Source: Jiangella muralis (GTDB lineage Bacteria; Actinomycetota; Actinomycetes; Jiangellales; Jiangellaceae). Taken from it: a stretch of 64,000 bases of DNA. Of this stretch, positions 36,042 through 43,898 are shown piece after piece (the first letter of the stretch is position 1; every line of letters starts with the position of its first letter). The DNA lies in the NCBI RefSeq assembly GCF_001270745.1, contig NZ_KQ434755.1, positions 1-64,000 on the forward strand, given 5' to 3'. The notes below the pieces were generated by a model. The model saw only the letters and a list, made by a program, of their open reading frames with translations. It had not been told where the DNA came from and did no database searches. A program made the position numbers and the translations under genes.

Positions 36042-37699
36042 GCGATCCAGCGTTCCACGGCGCCGGACAGCACCGTCATGGGCACCGATCCGTTGCCGAG
36101 GACGGTGTCGTGGAAGGCGCGGACGTCGAAGGCGGCGCCGAGGCGTTCCTGGGCCGCCTGCCGCAGCCGTTCGATCTCGAGACGGCCGGTCATGTAGGCC
36201 AGGGCCTGGCCGGGCCAGGCGATGTAGCGGTCGACCTCGTTGGCGACGTTCTCGGGGGTGAGGGCGCTGTTGCTGAGCATGAAGTCGATGGCTTGCTGAC
36301 GCGTCCAGCCGTGGTGGTGCAGGCCGGTGTCGACGACGAGGCGGCAGGCCCGCCAGGAGTCGAACGAGAGCATCCCCAACCGGAACAGGTCGCCGGAGTA
36401 GAGACCCATCTCGTCGGCGAGACGCTCGGCGTAGAGGCCCCACCCCTCACCGAAGGCCGGAACGTACAGGTAGCGGCGGAACGCCGGCAGCTCGGTGAGC
36501 TCCTGCGCGAGCCCGAACTGCAGGTGGTGGCCGGGCACGCCCTCGTGGAACGCCAGCGTCTCGTACTCGAACCGGGTCCGCGTGCGTGGCGCGTAGGTGT
36601 TGACGTTGAAGCGGCCCGGCCGGCTGCCGTCACCCGACGAGGGCAGATACTCGCCGAGCACCGCGGCCGGCGCCAGCACCTCGTTCATGGGCACCACCGC
36701 GCACGAGTCCGACGGGGTGCGGCCGAACCAGTCCGGCAGCGCCGCTTCGGCCCTGGCCACCGCCGTCCGCGCGTCGGCCAGGATGTCCTCGGCGGACGAG
36801 TAGCGCAGCTCCGGGTCGTGTCGCAGCCGGTCGACGATCGCGTCGAAGGCGCTGATGCCGAACACCTTCTGCCCCAGCACGGCGTACTCGTCGCGCAACG
36901 CCTCGCACAGGTCCAGGCCGAGCCGGTGGATCTCGTCCGGCGAGCGCGTCGTGGTCGTGTGCGCCGCGACGGCGCGCGCGTACATCTCACTGCCGCCGGG
37001 CACGTGCAGCAGCCCGCTGCGCTCGTCCGGGCGGGCCGCCGCCAGCACCGGTCCCGAGAGCGTCTCCAGCAGCGCCGCCAGGGCCGGCCGGATGGACTCC
37101 GCCACCAGGCCGCGGACCTCGTCCTCGACGGCGGCGCCGGTCACCATGCCGGCGATGAGGTCGTCCTCGGCGCGGCCGCGCAGGTAGGCGTCCAGCCGTT
37201 CGGTGGTCTGCTCGACGCCGCGGCGGGTCGGTACCCGGCCGGCAGTCACGCCGTCCAGCGCCCGCTCCCGGGCCTGGCCGAGGTAGCCGGGCACACCGCG
37301 CAGCCGGCGCAGGTAGCTCTGCTGTTCGTCCGGCGTGGCGACCGAGACGGTGGTCAGCGCGGTGAACAGCAGTGCGCTGGGGGAGGCGTAGCCGGAAACG
37401 GCGAACTCCGCATGCCGGTCCTCGTACGGCACGGCCTCGGACCGCGCGACGTGGATCAGCACGTCCCGCGTCACCCGGTCGTGGTCGTCGAGCCCGTCCG
37501 CCGGGATCCGCTCGGCGCGCGCCGCCAGGTCCAGGAGGCGCTCGGCCGACGCGAGCTGGGCGGACTCGTCGAGATCTGGCACTTCGCCGTCGAGCCCGGG
37601 GATGCCGTGGATGAGCGTTGCCACGAACGGATCGGCCGCCGCCAAGGCCGCGTACAGGTCGTCGGACAGCTCAGCGAGGGGTCGGGACGACGTATCCAT
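36026..37699 (-). CDS. DUF885 family zinc peptidase
   Basis: A 557-residue protein of the DUF885 group (M32/M3-like fold, carboxypeptidase-type). The zinc site is LAFHEGVPGHHLQFGLAQEL, the family's HExxH-like variant HEGVPGHH, followed by the third-ligand region FGEGWGLYAERLADEMGLY. A substrate-binding segment RFNVNTYAPRTRTRFEYE is also present. Family members cleave oligopeptides; precise specificities are mostly unknown. Its 3' end overlaps that of the gamma-GT gene by 16 bp, tail to tail, and it diverges from the mutase operon. Confidence 0.85.
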   Translation of the reverse strand: MDTSSRPLAELSDDLYAALAAADPFVATLIHGIPGLDGEVPDLDESAQLASAERLLDLAARAERIPADGLDDHDRVTRDVLIHVARSEAVPYEDRHAEFAVSGYASPSALLFTALTTVSVATPDEQQSYLRRLRGVPGYLGQARERALDGVTAGRVPTRRGVEQTTERLDAYLRGRAEDDLIAGMVTGAAVEDEVRGLVAESIRPALAALLETLSGPVLAAARPDERSGLLHVPGGSEMYARAVAAHTTTTRSPDEIHRLGLDLCEALRDEYAVLGQKVFGISAFDAIVDRLRHDPELRYSSAEDILADARTAVARAEAALPDWFGRTPSDSCAVVPMNEVLAPAAVLGEYLPSSGDGSRPGRFNVNTYAPRTRTRFEYETLAFHEGVPGHHLQFGLAQELTELPAFRRYLYVPAFGEGWGLYAERLADEMGLYSGDLFRLGMLSFDSWRACRLVVDTGLHHHGWTRQQAIDFMLSNSALTPENVANEVDRYIAWPGQALAYMTGRLEIERLRQAAQERLGAAFDVRAFHDTVLGNGSVPMTVLSGAVERWIAQVPV

Positions 37700-37731
37700 G
37701 TGGCTCCTCCGTCGGACGGCCGGGTCGCTGG

Positions 37732-37864
37732 TGGCCTACACATTAGCGCCTTGTTCTATCTAGTGACATGGGGTGATGGTGCCCAGCTCAAGCTGGCGCA
37801 GTCGGTAGTGGCGAACGGCATGGTTGAAACCGGTGGGCAGTCTGACCTACTTGTTTAGGCCTAA
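37732..37864. promoter_or_regulatory. Divergent promoter region of the mutase operon with two candidate operators
   Basis: TGGCCTA-CACAT-TAGCGCC (37732-37750) and TTTAGGCCTAA (37854-37864, with a perfect TTAGGCCTAA palindrome) lie between the DUF885 peptidase and the operon starting at 37917. Both resemble the site upstream of dgdA. The region is AT-rich compared with its surroundings. The start of the first operon gene has CACGGAGGAG upstream. Confidence 0.45.
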
Positions 37865-37916
37865 GTGCTCTACTCTGTCTGCGACAAGGATCCCCCAGCT
37901 GGCACGGAGGAGTCTG

Positions 37917-38318
37917 ATGTTGGAGCCGAGGTCTGTTGGCGACGACCGAGCGATGATCCGACTTCGCTTGTCGCCCGGCGATGCGCGGTATGCGGGGAAC
38001 CTGGTCCCCGGGTCGAAGGCGATGGAGATCTTCGCCGACCTCGAGACCGAGCTCGCCCTCAAGGAAGGGGGCGACGAGGGCCTCTGCGCGGCCTACGATT
38101 CGGTCGAGTTCCTTGCGCCTCTGCGGGTGGGCGACTACGTCGAGGGCATCGCGCGGGTGACCCGGCGCGGGAACCGCAGCCGCACCATCGAGGCCCGGAT
38201 CTTCAAGGTCCTCGGCGTCGACGAGAAGGGCGCGCTCGCCACCACCGACCCGGTGCTGGCGGCCACCGCCGTGGCGACGATCGTCGTGGGCACGAACTCC
38301 GGCGCGGGCGTTGCCTGA
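37917..38318 (+). CDS. kal: 3-aminobutyryl-CoA ammonia-lyase-like hotdog protein
   Basis: A 133-residue single hotdog-fold protein. The stretch MIRLRLSPGDARYAGNLVPG then SKAMEIFADLETELALKEGG, DEGLCAAYDSVEFLAPLRVG and DYVEG.ARVTRRGNRSRTIE follows the 3-aminobutyryl-CoA ammonia lyase (Kal) of lysine fermenters, which reversibly converts 3-aminobutyryl-CoA to crotonyl-CoA and ammonia. Length fits. This organism's operon has none of the lysine-fermentation genes; instead it has a CoA ligase and a B12 mutase, so the substrate must be formed another way. ATG 37917 has GGAGGAG upstream. First gene of an eight-gene operon. Confidence 0.75.
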   Translation: MLEPRSVGDDRAMIRLRLSPGDARYAGNLVPGSKAMEIFADLETELALKEGGDEGLCAAYDSVEFLAPLRVGDYVEGIARVTRRGNRSRTIEARIFKVLGVDEKGALATTDPVLAATAVATIVVGTNSGAGVA

Positions 38319-38319
38319 C

Positions 38320-39795
38320 GTGATCGCCCACCCTGACACGGTCGTCGCGTGGATCGAGGCGGTGGTGCGTGCCCACGCCGGCCGCCCGGCGCTGATCCAC
38401 GACGGCGCCACCTGGAGCTACCGGGACCTGTGGTCGCGCGCGGAGGACACCGCGCGGCGCCTGCTGGCCGGCGGCCTGCGGCCCGGCGACACGGTCGGTC
38501 TCCTGGGCGCCAACGAGCCGGCGTACATCGTCAACTACCTCGGGATCGCCCGGGCGGGCGGTACCGCGGTTCCGGTCAACGACCGGCTCGACGGCGCGAC
38601 GGTGCGCAGCCTGCTCGCCTCGGTCGACGCCACGCGAGTGTTCGTCGGCCGGGTCGACGCGGCTGTCCGCGACGAGCTCGCCGAGACGTTCCAGATCCTC
38701 CCCATGGACGCCGGCGACCCGGTGCAGCGCCGCGGCCGGCTGCCGGTCGCGGCACCGGGAACGCCGGCCGCGATCATGCTGACCAGCGGCTCGACCGGGC
38801 GGCCGAAGGGGGTCGTGCACACCCAGGGCACCATGTTGCACGCGGCTCAGCAACTGACCTCGGCGTTCCCGTTCCGCTCCGACGACCGGTCGGTGGTCTT
38901 CCTCCCGCTCTATGCGTGCATCCCGGAGCAGGTGCTGCCGGTGCTGTGCACCGGCGGCGCGCTGGAGATCCTGCCGCGGTTCGACATCGAGCGCGTCGCC
39001 GACGCCTGCACCAGGGCAACGACGTTCGACGCGGTGCCGACGATCCTGAGCCGGCTGATCGAGCACGCGCCCCCGGAGAAGCTCGCCCACCTGCGGTGGG
39101 TGCTGTTCGCGTCGGAGCACATGCCTGTCACGCTCCTGCACCGCTGGTGGGACGAGCTGCCCGGTGTCGAGACGCACCAGCTCTACGGGATGACGGAGGT
39201 GCTGCCGCTGTCGGCGGCGCCGCACTGGCTGCTGCGCCGGGAGCCGTCCACCATCGGACGGGCGTTCCCGACGACGCGGCTGAGCGTCGACGACGTCTCC
39301 TCCGACGGCGGCGAGCTGATCGGCACCAGCCCGGCCCAGATGGTGGGGTACTACAAGGACGAGGTCGCCACGAAGGCTGCGCTGGGCCCGGACGGCGCCA
39401 TGCGGACGGGCGACCTCGGCCGCATCGACGAGCGCGGGCTGGTGTTCCTGACCGGCCGAAGCAAGGACATCATCATCTCCGGCGGCATCAACATCGCGCC
39501 CGCCGAGATCGAGGCCGTCGCGGCCCGGCATCCGTCGGTCGAGCGGGCGGTCGTCGTGGGCGTGCCGAGCGAGCGCTGGGGCGAGACCCCCGTCGTCGTC
39601 GCCGTGCCCCGCCCGGGCCGGGCGCTCACAGCGGACGATCTGCTGAGCCACTGCCGGTCGCTGCTGTCCAGCTACAAGCGACCCACCGGCGCCGGGCTGA
39701 TCGACGCCCTCCCGACCACCGGTATCGGCAAGACGGCCAAGGACACGGTGAGGAAGATGATCGTGGATGGGAAGATCAACGTTGTTCGAATCTGA
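38320..39795 (+). CDS. AMP-forming acyl-CoA ligase 1
   Basis: About 491 residues of the ANL superfamily. The P-loop-like IMLTSGSTGRPKGV is near residue 150, the A5 motif is THQLYGMTEVLPL, the hinge region is TGDLGRIDERGLVFLTGRSK, and the catalytic A10 Lys lies in TTGIGKTAKDTVRK. It should convert an acid to its acyl-CoA through the acyl-adenylate. It overlaps or directly follows the kal-like gene (TTG 38311 is an alternative start) and overlaps the MeaB gene. In 2-hydroxyisobutyryl-CoA mutase operons such a ligase activates the mutase substrate; here an amino or hydroxy acid is plausible. It is clearly paralogous to the ligase at 45676. Confidence 0.88.
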   Translation: MIAHPDTVVAWIEAVVRAHAGRPALIHDGATWSYRDLWSRAEDTARRLLAGGLRPGDTVGLLGANEPAYIVNYLGIARAGGTAVPVNDRLDGATVRSLLASVDATRVFVGRVDAAVRDELAETFQILPMDAGDPVQRRGRLPVAAPGTPAAIMLTSGSTGRPKGVVHTQGTMLHAAQQLTSAFPFRSDDRSVVFLPLYACIPEQVLPVLCTGGALEILPRFDIERVADACTRATTFDAVPTILSRLIEHAPPEKLAHLRWVLFASEHMPVTLLHRWWDELPGVETHQLYGMTEVLPLSAAPHWLLRREPSTIGRAFPTTRLSVDDVSSDGGELIGTSPAQMVGYYKDEVATKAALGPDGAMRTGDLGRIDERGLVFLTGRSKDIIISGGINIAPAEIEAVAARHPSVERAVVVGVPSERWGETPVVVAVPRPGRALTADDLLSHCRSLLSSYKRPTGAGLIDALPTTGIGKTAKDTVRKMIVDGKINVVRI

Positions 39796-40687
39796 CCAGA
39801 TCGAGACCCTGGTGGCCAAGGGCCGGGAGGGCCACTGGGCGCCGCTCGCACGGGCGGTGACCGTGGTCGAGAACAGCCCGCCCTGGGAGGTCTCCATCCC
39901 GCGGGCGTCCCGGCCCTGCCACATCGTGGGCATTACCGGCCCGCCCGGTGCCGGCAAGAGCACCCTCACCGGCCGCCTGATCGAGTCCTTCGCCGACGAC
40001 GGCCAGCGGGTCGCCGTCCTGGCGATCGACCCTTCCAGCCCGCTCAGCGGCGGTGCCGTCCTCGGCGACCGGGTACGGATGGAGACCTACCTGAACGGCC
40101 GGCCCGGCGTGTTCGTGCGCAGCCTGGCCAGCCGTGGATCGCACGGCGCCGTGGCCGGGTCCACCCGGAACATCGCCCGGCTCCTGGAGCTGTCCGGCCT
40201 GTTCGACATCGTGCTGATCGAGACGGTGGGTGCGGGTCAGACGGAGGTCGCCATCGTCGAGGTCGCCGACACCGTGCTGCTGGTCACCGTGCCCGGGCTC
40301 GGCGACGCCGTGCAGACGATCAAAGCGGGCCTCATGGAGGTCGCCGACGCCTTCATCGTCAACATGGCCGACCGGCCCGGCGCCGCGGAGACGGCGCGGC
40401 ACCTGCGCCTGGCCGCCGGCCGGGTGGATGCCGTGTACAAGACGGTGGCCATCGAGGGCACCGGAGTGGACCAGGTGCGCGACGGCATGTACGCGCGGTG
40501 GCGCTCGCTGCTGGAAGACGGGCAGCTGGAGGCGCGGCGCCTGGACAAGTGGGGCTCGGACGCGGCGCTGGTGGCCGAGGCCTGGGTCGCCGACTGCGCA
40601 GGCGCGATCGCCCTGGACCCGCACGCGACGATGCAGGACTCCGTGGACAAGATCTTGAAGGAGGCGTCACGCCGATGGAGCCGATGA
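39767..40687 (+). CDS. meaB: MeaB/MeaH-type GTPase chaperone of the B12 mutase
   Basis: A 306-residue G3E GTPase with Walker A GITGPPGAGKSTL, the switch/Mg site LAIDPSSPLSGGAVLGDRVR, ETVGAGQTE and the base-recognition region VNMADRPGA. MeaB proteins gate adenosylcobalamin loading and protect acyl-CoA mutases from inactivation. It starts inside the ligase gene and ends inside the mutase large-subunit gene, so all three are tightly coupled. Confidence 0.93.
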   Translation: MGRSTLFESDQIETLVAKGREGHWAPLARAVTVVENSPPWEVSIPRASRPCHIVGITGPPGAGKSTLTGRLIESFADDGQRVAVLAIDPSSPLSGGAVLGDRVRMETYLNGRPGVFVRSLASRGSHGAVAGSTRNIARLLELSGLFDIVLIETVGAGQTEVAIVEVADTVLLVTVPGLGDAVQTIKAGLMEVADAFIVNMADRPGAAETARHLRLAAGRVDAVYKTVAIEGTGVDQVRDGMYARWRSLLEDGQLEARRLDKWGSDAALVAEAWVADCAGAIALDPHATMQDSVDKILKEASRRWSR

Positions 40688-42363
40688 ACGAGGACGACAA
40701 GCGCTGGGACGAGCGCGTCGAGGAATGGAAGACCGGACGGGTCGTCGCCGACTACCAGCGGGTCCCGCCGCGGCGCTCGGAGTACACGACCCTGTCCGGT
40801 GCGCCGGTCAAGGACGTCTACACTCATGCCGACATCCGGCACCTTGACCCGGCCGAGGACATCGGGCTCCCCGGCGAGTACCCGTACACCCGTGGCGTGC
40901 ACGCCACGATGTACCGCGGCCGGCCGTGGACGATCCGGCAGGTGGCCGGCTTCGGCCAGGCCGAGGACACCAACAACCGGTACAAATACCTGCTCAAGAC
41001 CGGCCAGACCGGTCTCTCGACCGACTTCGACCTGCCGACGCTGCTGGGCTACGACTCCGATCACGAGGTGTACCGGCGCGAGGTCGGTCGCATCGGCGTC
41101 GCCGTCGACACCGTCGTCGACATGCACGCGCTGTTCGACGGCATCCCGCTCGACCAGATCTCCACGTCGATGACGATCAACCCGTCGGCCGCCGTCGTGC
41201 TGGCCATGTACCGGGTGGTGGCCGACGAGCGGGGCATCCCGGGCCACGTGCTCACCGGGACCACCCAGAACGACATCCTCAAGGAGTACATCGCCCAGAA
41301 CGAGTTCATCTTCCCGCCGCTGCCCTCGGTGCAGCTGGTGGTCGACACGATGGAGTACGGCGCGGACGTGATGCCGCGGTTCAACCCACTCAACGTGTGC
41401 GGCTACCACATCAGGGACGCCGGCTCGACGGCCGTCGAAGAGGTCGGCCTCACCATCAGCAACGCGCTGTGCTACCTCGAGCACGCGGTCGAGCGCGGCA
41501 TCGACATCGACCGGTTGGCGCCGCGGGTGTCGTTCTTCTGGGACGTGCACAACAACTTCTTCGAGGAGGCGGCCAAGCTGCGTGCGGCCCGCCGATTGTG
41601 GGCGCGGCTCATGCGGGAGCGGCTGGGCGCCAAGGATCCCCGGTCGTGGCTGATGCGGGCGCACTGCCAGACCGCCGGCGTCTCCCTCACCGCGCAGCAG
41701 CCGTACAACAACGTCGCCCGGACCGCGATCCAGGCCATGGCCGCCATCCTGGGCGGCACCCAGTCGCTGCACACGAACTCCCTCGACGAGGCCCTGTCCA
41801 TCCCGTCGGAGAGCGCGATCAAGATCGCCGTCCGCACCCAGGCGATCATCCTGCACGAGACCGGCGTCGCCGACGTCGTCGATCCGCTCGCCGGGTCGTA
41901 CTACGTGGAGTCCCTCACCTCCCAGATCGAGGAGGACGCGCTTGCGCTGATCGAGCGCATCGACGCGCTGGGCGGCATGATCGAGGCGGTCCAGTCCGGC
42001 TACGCGGTCCAGCTGATCTCCGACTCCGCCTGGGAGCAGCAGGTCAAGGTCGAGAGCAACGACACCATCACCGTCGGCGTGAACGACTACGTCGACGAGG
42101 ACGAGACCCAGGACATCGAGATCGACCGTCCGGTGCCCGGCGTCATGGAACGCCAGATGGCGCGACTCGCCGAGGTGAAGCGGTCCCGCGAGGACCGGCA
42201 GGTGACCGCGACACTGCGGGCGATCGAGAAGGCCGCCCCTGACCTGCACCACAACCTGATGCCGCTGATCGAGGACGCCGTGCGCGCGCGAGCCACGGTC
42301 GGCGAGATCTGTGACGTGTTACGCGACGTATGGGGCCACCACCAGCCGTCGACCGTGTTCTAG
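40675..42363 (+). CDS. B12-dependent acyl-CoA mutase, large subunit (2-hydroxyisobutyryl-CoA mutase subclass)
   Basis: A 562-residue substrate-binding subunit of the methylmalonyl-CoA mutase family without the B12 domain. Its numbering matches HcmA of Aquincola exactly at two diagnostic sites. The residue in TIRQxAGFG is Val90 (Ile90 in HcmA, Phe in isobutyryl-CoA mutase, Tyr in methylmalonyl-CoA mutase). GLSTDFD has Asp117, the residue that contacts the substrate hydroxyl in HcmA and is Ala in the others. GYHIRDAGS and QTAGVSLTAQQPYNNVARTA are family core motifs. It should move a thioester group between adjacent carbons of a branched acyl-CoA carrying a polar alpha substituent. ATG 40675 follows AAGGAGG. 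Confidence 0.88.
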   Translation: MEPMNEDDKRWDERVEEWKTGRVVADYQRVPPRRSEYTTLSGAPVKDVYTHADIRHLDPAEDIGLPGEYPYTRGVHATMYRGRPWTIRQVAGFGQAEDTNNRYKYLLKTGQTGLSTDFDLPTLLGYDSDHEVYRREVGRIGVAVDTVVDMHALFDGIPLDQISTSMTINPSAAVVLAMYRVVADERGIPGHVLTGTTQNDILKEYIAQNEFIFPPLPSVQLVVDTMEYGADVMPRFNPLNVCGYHIRDAGSTAVEEVGLTISNALCYLEHAVERGIDIDRLAPRVSFFWDVHNNFFEEAAKLRAARRLWARLMRERLGAKDPRSWLMRAHCQTAGVSLTAQQPYNNVARTAIQAMAAILGGTQSLHTNSLDEALSIPSESAIKIAVRTQAIILHETGVADVVDPLAGSYYVESLTSQIEEDALALIERIDALGGMIEAVQSGYAVQLISDSAWEQQVKVESNDTITVGVNDYVDEDETQDIEIDRPVPGVMERQMARLAEVKRSREDRQVTATLRAIEKAAPDLHHNLMPLIEDAVRARATVGEICDVLRDVWGHHQPSTVF

Positions 42364-42378
42364 AGGAGGGACGAGACA

Positions 42379-42804
42379 ATGACATCCGCCACTGCTGGTC
42401 TGCCGCCGCTCAAGGTGGTGATCGCCAAGCCCGGGCTCGACGGGCACGACCGCGGCGCCAAGGTCGTGGCGCGGGCGTTGCGCGACTCCGGTATGGAAGT
42501 CGTCTACACCGGCATCTACCAGAGCCCGGAATCGATCCTGCGCGCGGTCGTCCAGGAGGACGCCGACGTCCTCGGCCTGTCCAGCCTGTCCGGCGCTCAT
42601 CTCGAGTACGCCAGGGACCTGTGCGCGCTGCTGAAGGAGAACGACCGCCGGGACGTCCTGTTCGTCGTCGGCGGCACCATCCCGCCCGAGGACGCCGACA
42701 CGCTCAAGGGCTACGGCGTCCACGAGGTCTTCGGGCCCGGGACGCCGACGGCGGAGCTGGTCGCGTACATCTCCCGCAACGCCCGACAGGCGCGGCTGGC
42801 GTGA
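42379..42804 (+). CDS. B12-binding small subunit of the acyl-CoA mutase
   Basis: A 141-residue cobalamin-binding domain with the DxHxxG motif (Asp21, His23, Gly26 in PGLDGHDRGAK), where His23 is the lower cobalt ligand. LGLSSLSGAH and VVGGTIPPEDADTLKGYGVH complete the Rossmann-like B12 fold. It pairs with the large subunit 15 bp upstream, as HcmB or IcmB do. RBS AGAGGAGGGACGAG precedes the ATG. Its stop overlaps the next start (GTGA). Confidence 0.93.
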   Translation: MTSATAGLPPLKVVIAKPGLDGHDRGAKVVARALRDSGMEVVYTGIYQSPESILRAVVQEDADVLGLSSLSGAHLEYARDLCALLKENDRRDVLFVVGGTIPPEDADTLKGYGVHEVFGPGTPTAELVAYISRNARQARLA

Positions 42805-43898
42805 CGGGCAGGTCGCGCGATCTCGGCATCGTGGTCGGTGACCTCCCGACCGGCCGGCACAACGCGATCACCGACGTCCCCGGCGTGCGGGTGGGACACC
42901 ACACGGTGCATGCGGGCGACGGGCCGCTGGTCGTCGGCGAGGGTCCGGTGCGCACCGGGGTGACCGTCGTGGAGCCGCGGCCGCAGGTCTGGCGCTCGCC
43001 GGTCTTCGCCGGCTTCCACCGGCTCAACGGCAACGGCGAGATGACCGGTCTGCACTGGATCCGGGAGAACGGGCAGCTCACCACCGCCATCGGGCTAACC
43101 AACACCCACTCCGTCGGCGTGGTCCGCGACGCGATCGTCGCTCGGCTGCACCGGGAGCGGGGCGACGACGAGCTCTACTTCCACCTGCCGGTGGTGGCGG
43201 AGACCTACGACGGCCTCCTGAGCGACATCAACGGCCAGCACGTCACGGCCGCCCACGTCGACGCGGCCTTCGACGCGCTGTCCGGCGGACCGGTGCCCGA
43301 GGGCTCGGTCGGCAGCGGCACGGGCATGATCTGCCACGAGTTCAAGGGTGGCATCGGCACGTCGTCGCGGGTCGTCGGCGGCTCCACCGTTGGCGTCCTC
43401 GTGCAGGCCAATCACGGCCGGCGCGGGCGGCTGCGGGTGAACGGCGTGCCGATCGGCGAGCGGATCCCCACCGACGACGTTCCGTCGCCGTTCGACGCGG
43501 TGGTGCGCTCGGCCCGGGGCAGCGGGTCGATCATCGTGTTGATCGCGACGGACGCGCCGCTGCTGCCGCACCAGTGCGAACGGCTGGCCCAGCGCGGTGC
43601 GCTGGCCATCGGGCGGACCGGCGGGTCCGGCGAGAACGGCAGCGGCGACCTGCTCCTGGCGTTCTCCACCGGGAACGACAGCCTGCCGCGGGTCGGCCTG
43701 GTGGAGCCGGGCCCGGACGAGATTCCGCTGCGCATGGCCGGCAACACCGTGATCAACATCCTGTTCGACGCGGTCATCGACGCCACCGAGGAGGCGATCC
43801 TCAACGCCGTAGTGGCCGCGGAGACCAGTGTCGGACGCGACGGGATCACCGCGCACGCGCTGGACCACGACCGCCTGCGCGCGGCCTACGCCGGGTGA
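42801..43898 (+). CDS. P1/S58-family aminopeptidase (DmpA/BapA-like)
   Basis: A 365-residue Ntn-type peptidase of family S58. GSGTGMICHEFKGGIGTSSR is the DmpA core, and the self-cleavage site is Gly242-Ser243 in ARGSGSIIVLIATDAPLLP, with Ser243 the nucleophile after autoprocessing. SGENGSGDLLLAFSTGN is also conserved. DmpA acts on D- and L-N-terminal residues and BapA on N-terminal beta-amino acids. Its position inside a CoA-dependent amino-acid operon suggests that it releases the residue that is then activated and rearranged. GTG 42801 overlaps the mutase stop. Confidence 0.9.
   Translation: MTGRSRDLGIVVGDLPTGRHNAITDVPGVRVGHHTVHAGDGPLVVGEGPVRTGVTVVEPRPQVWRSPVFAGFHRLNGNGEMTGLHWIRENGQLTTAIGLTNTHSVGVVRDAIVARLHRERGDDELYFHLPVVAETYDGLLSDINGQHVTAAHVDAAFDALSGGPVPEGSVGSGTGMICHEFKGGIGTSSRVVGGSTVGVLVQANHGRRGRLRVNGVPIGERIPTDDVPSPFDAVVRSARGSGSIIVLIATDAPLLPHQCERLAQRGALAIGRTGGSGENGSGDLLLAFSTGNDSLPRVGLVEPGPDEIPLRMAGNTVINILFDAVIDATEEAILNAVVAAETSVGRDGITAHALDHDRLRAAYAG

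Noticed and set aside
34802-37858. 1018-codon open frame spanning the gamma-GT and DUF885 genes
   Set aside because: It overlaps two clearly identified enzymes in other frames and its product is Arg/Gly-rich without any recognisable domain.
40675-42804. Methylmalonyl-CoA or isobutyryl-CoA mutase
   Set aside because: The diagnostic residue in TIRQxAGF is Val rather than Tyr or Phe, and STDFD carries Asp where those enzymes have Ala. The genes around it also differ from propionate or valine pathways.
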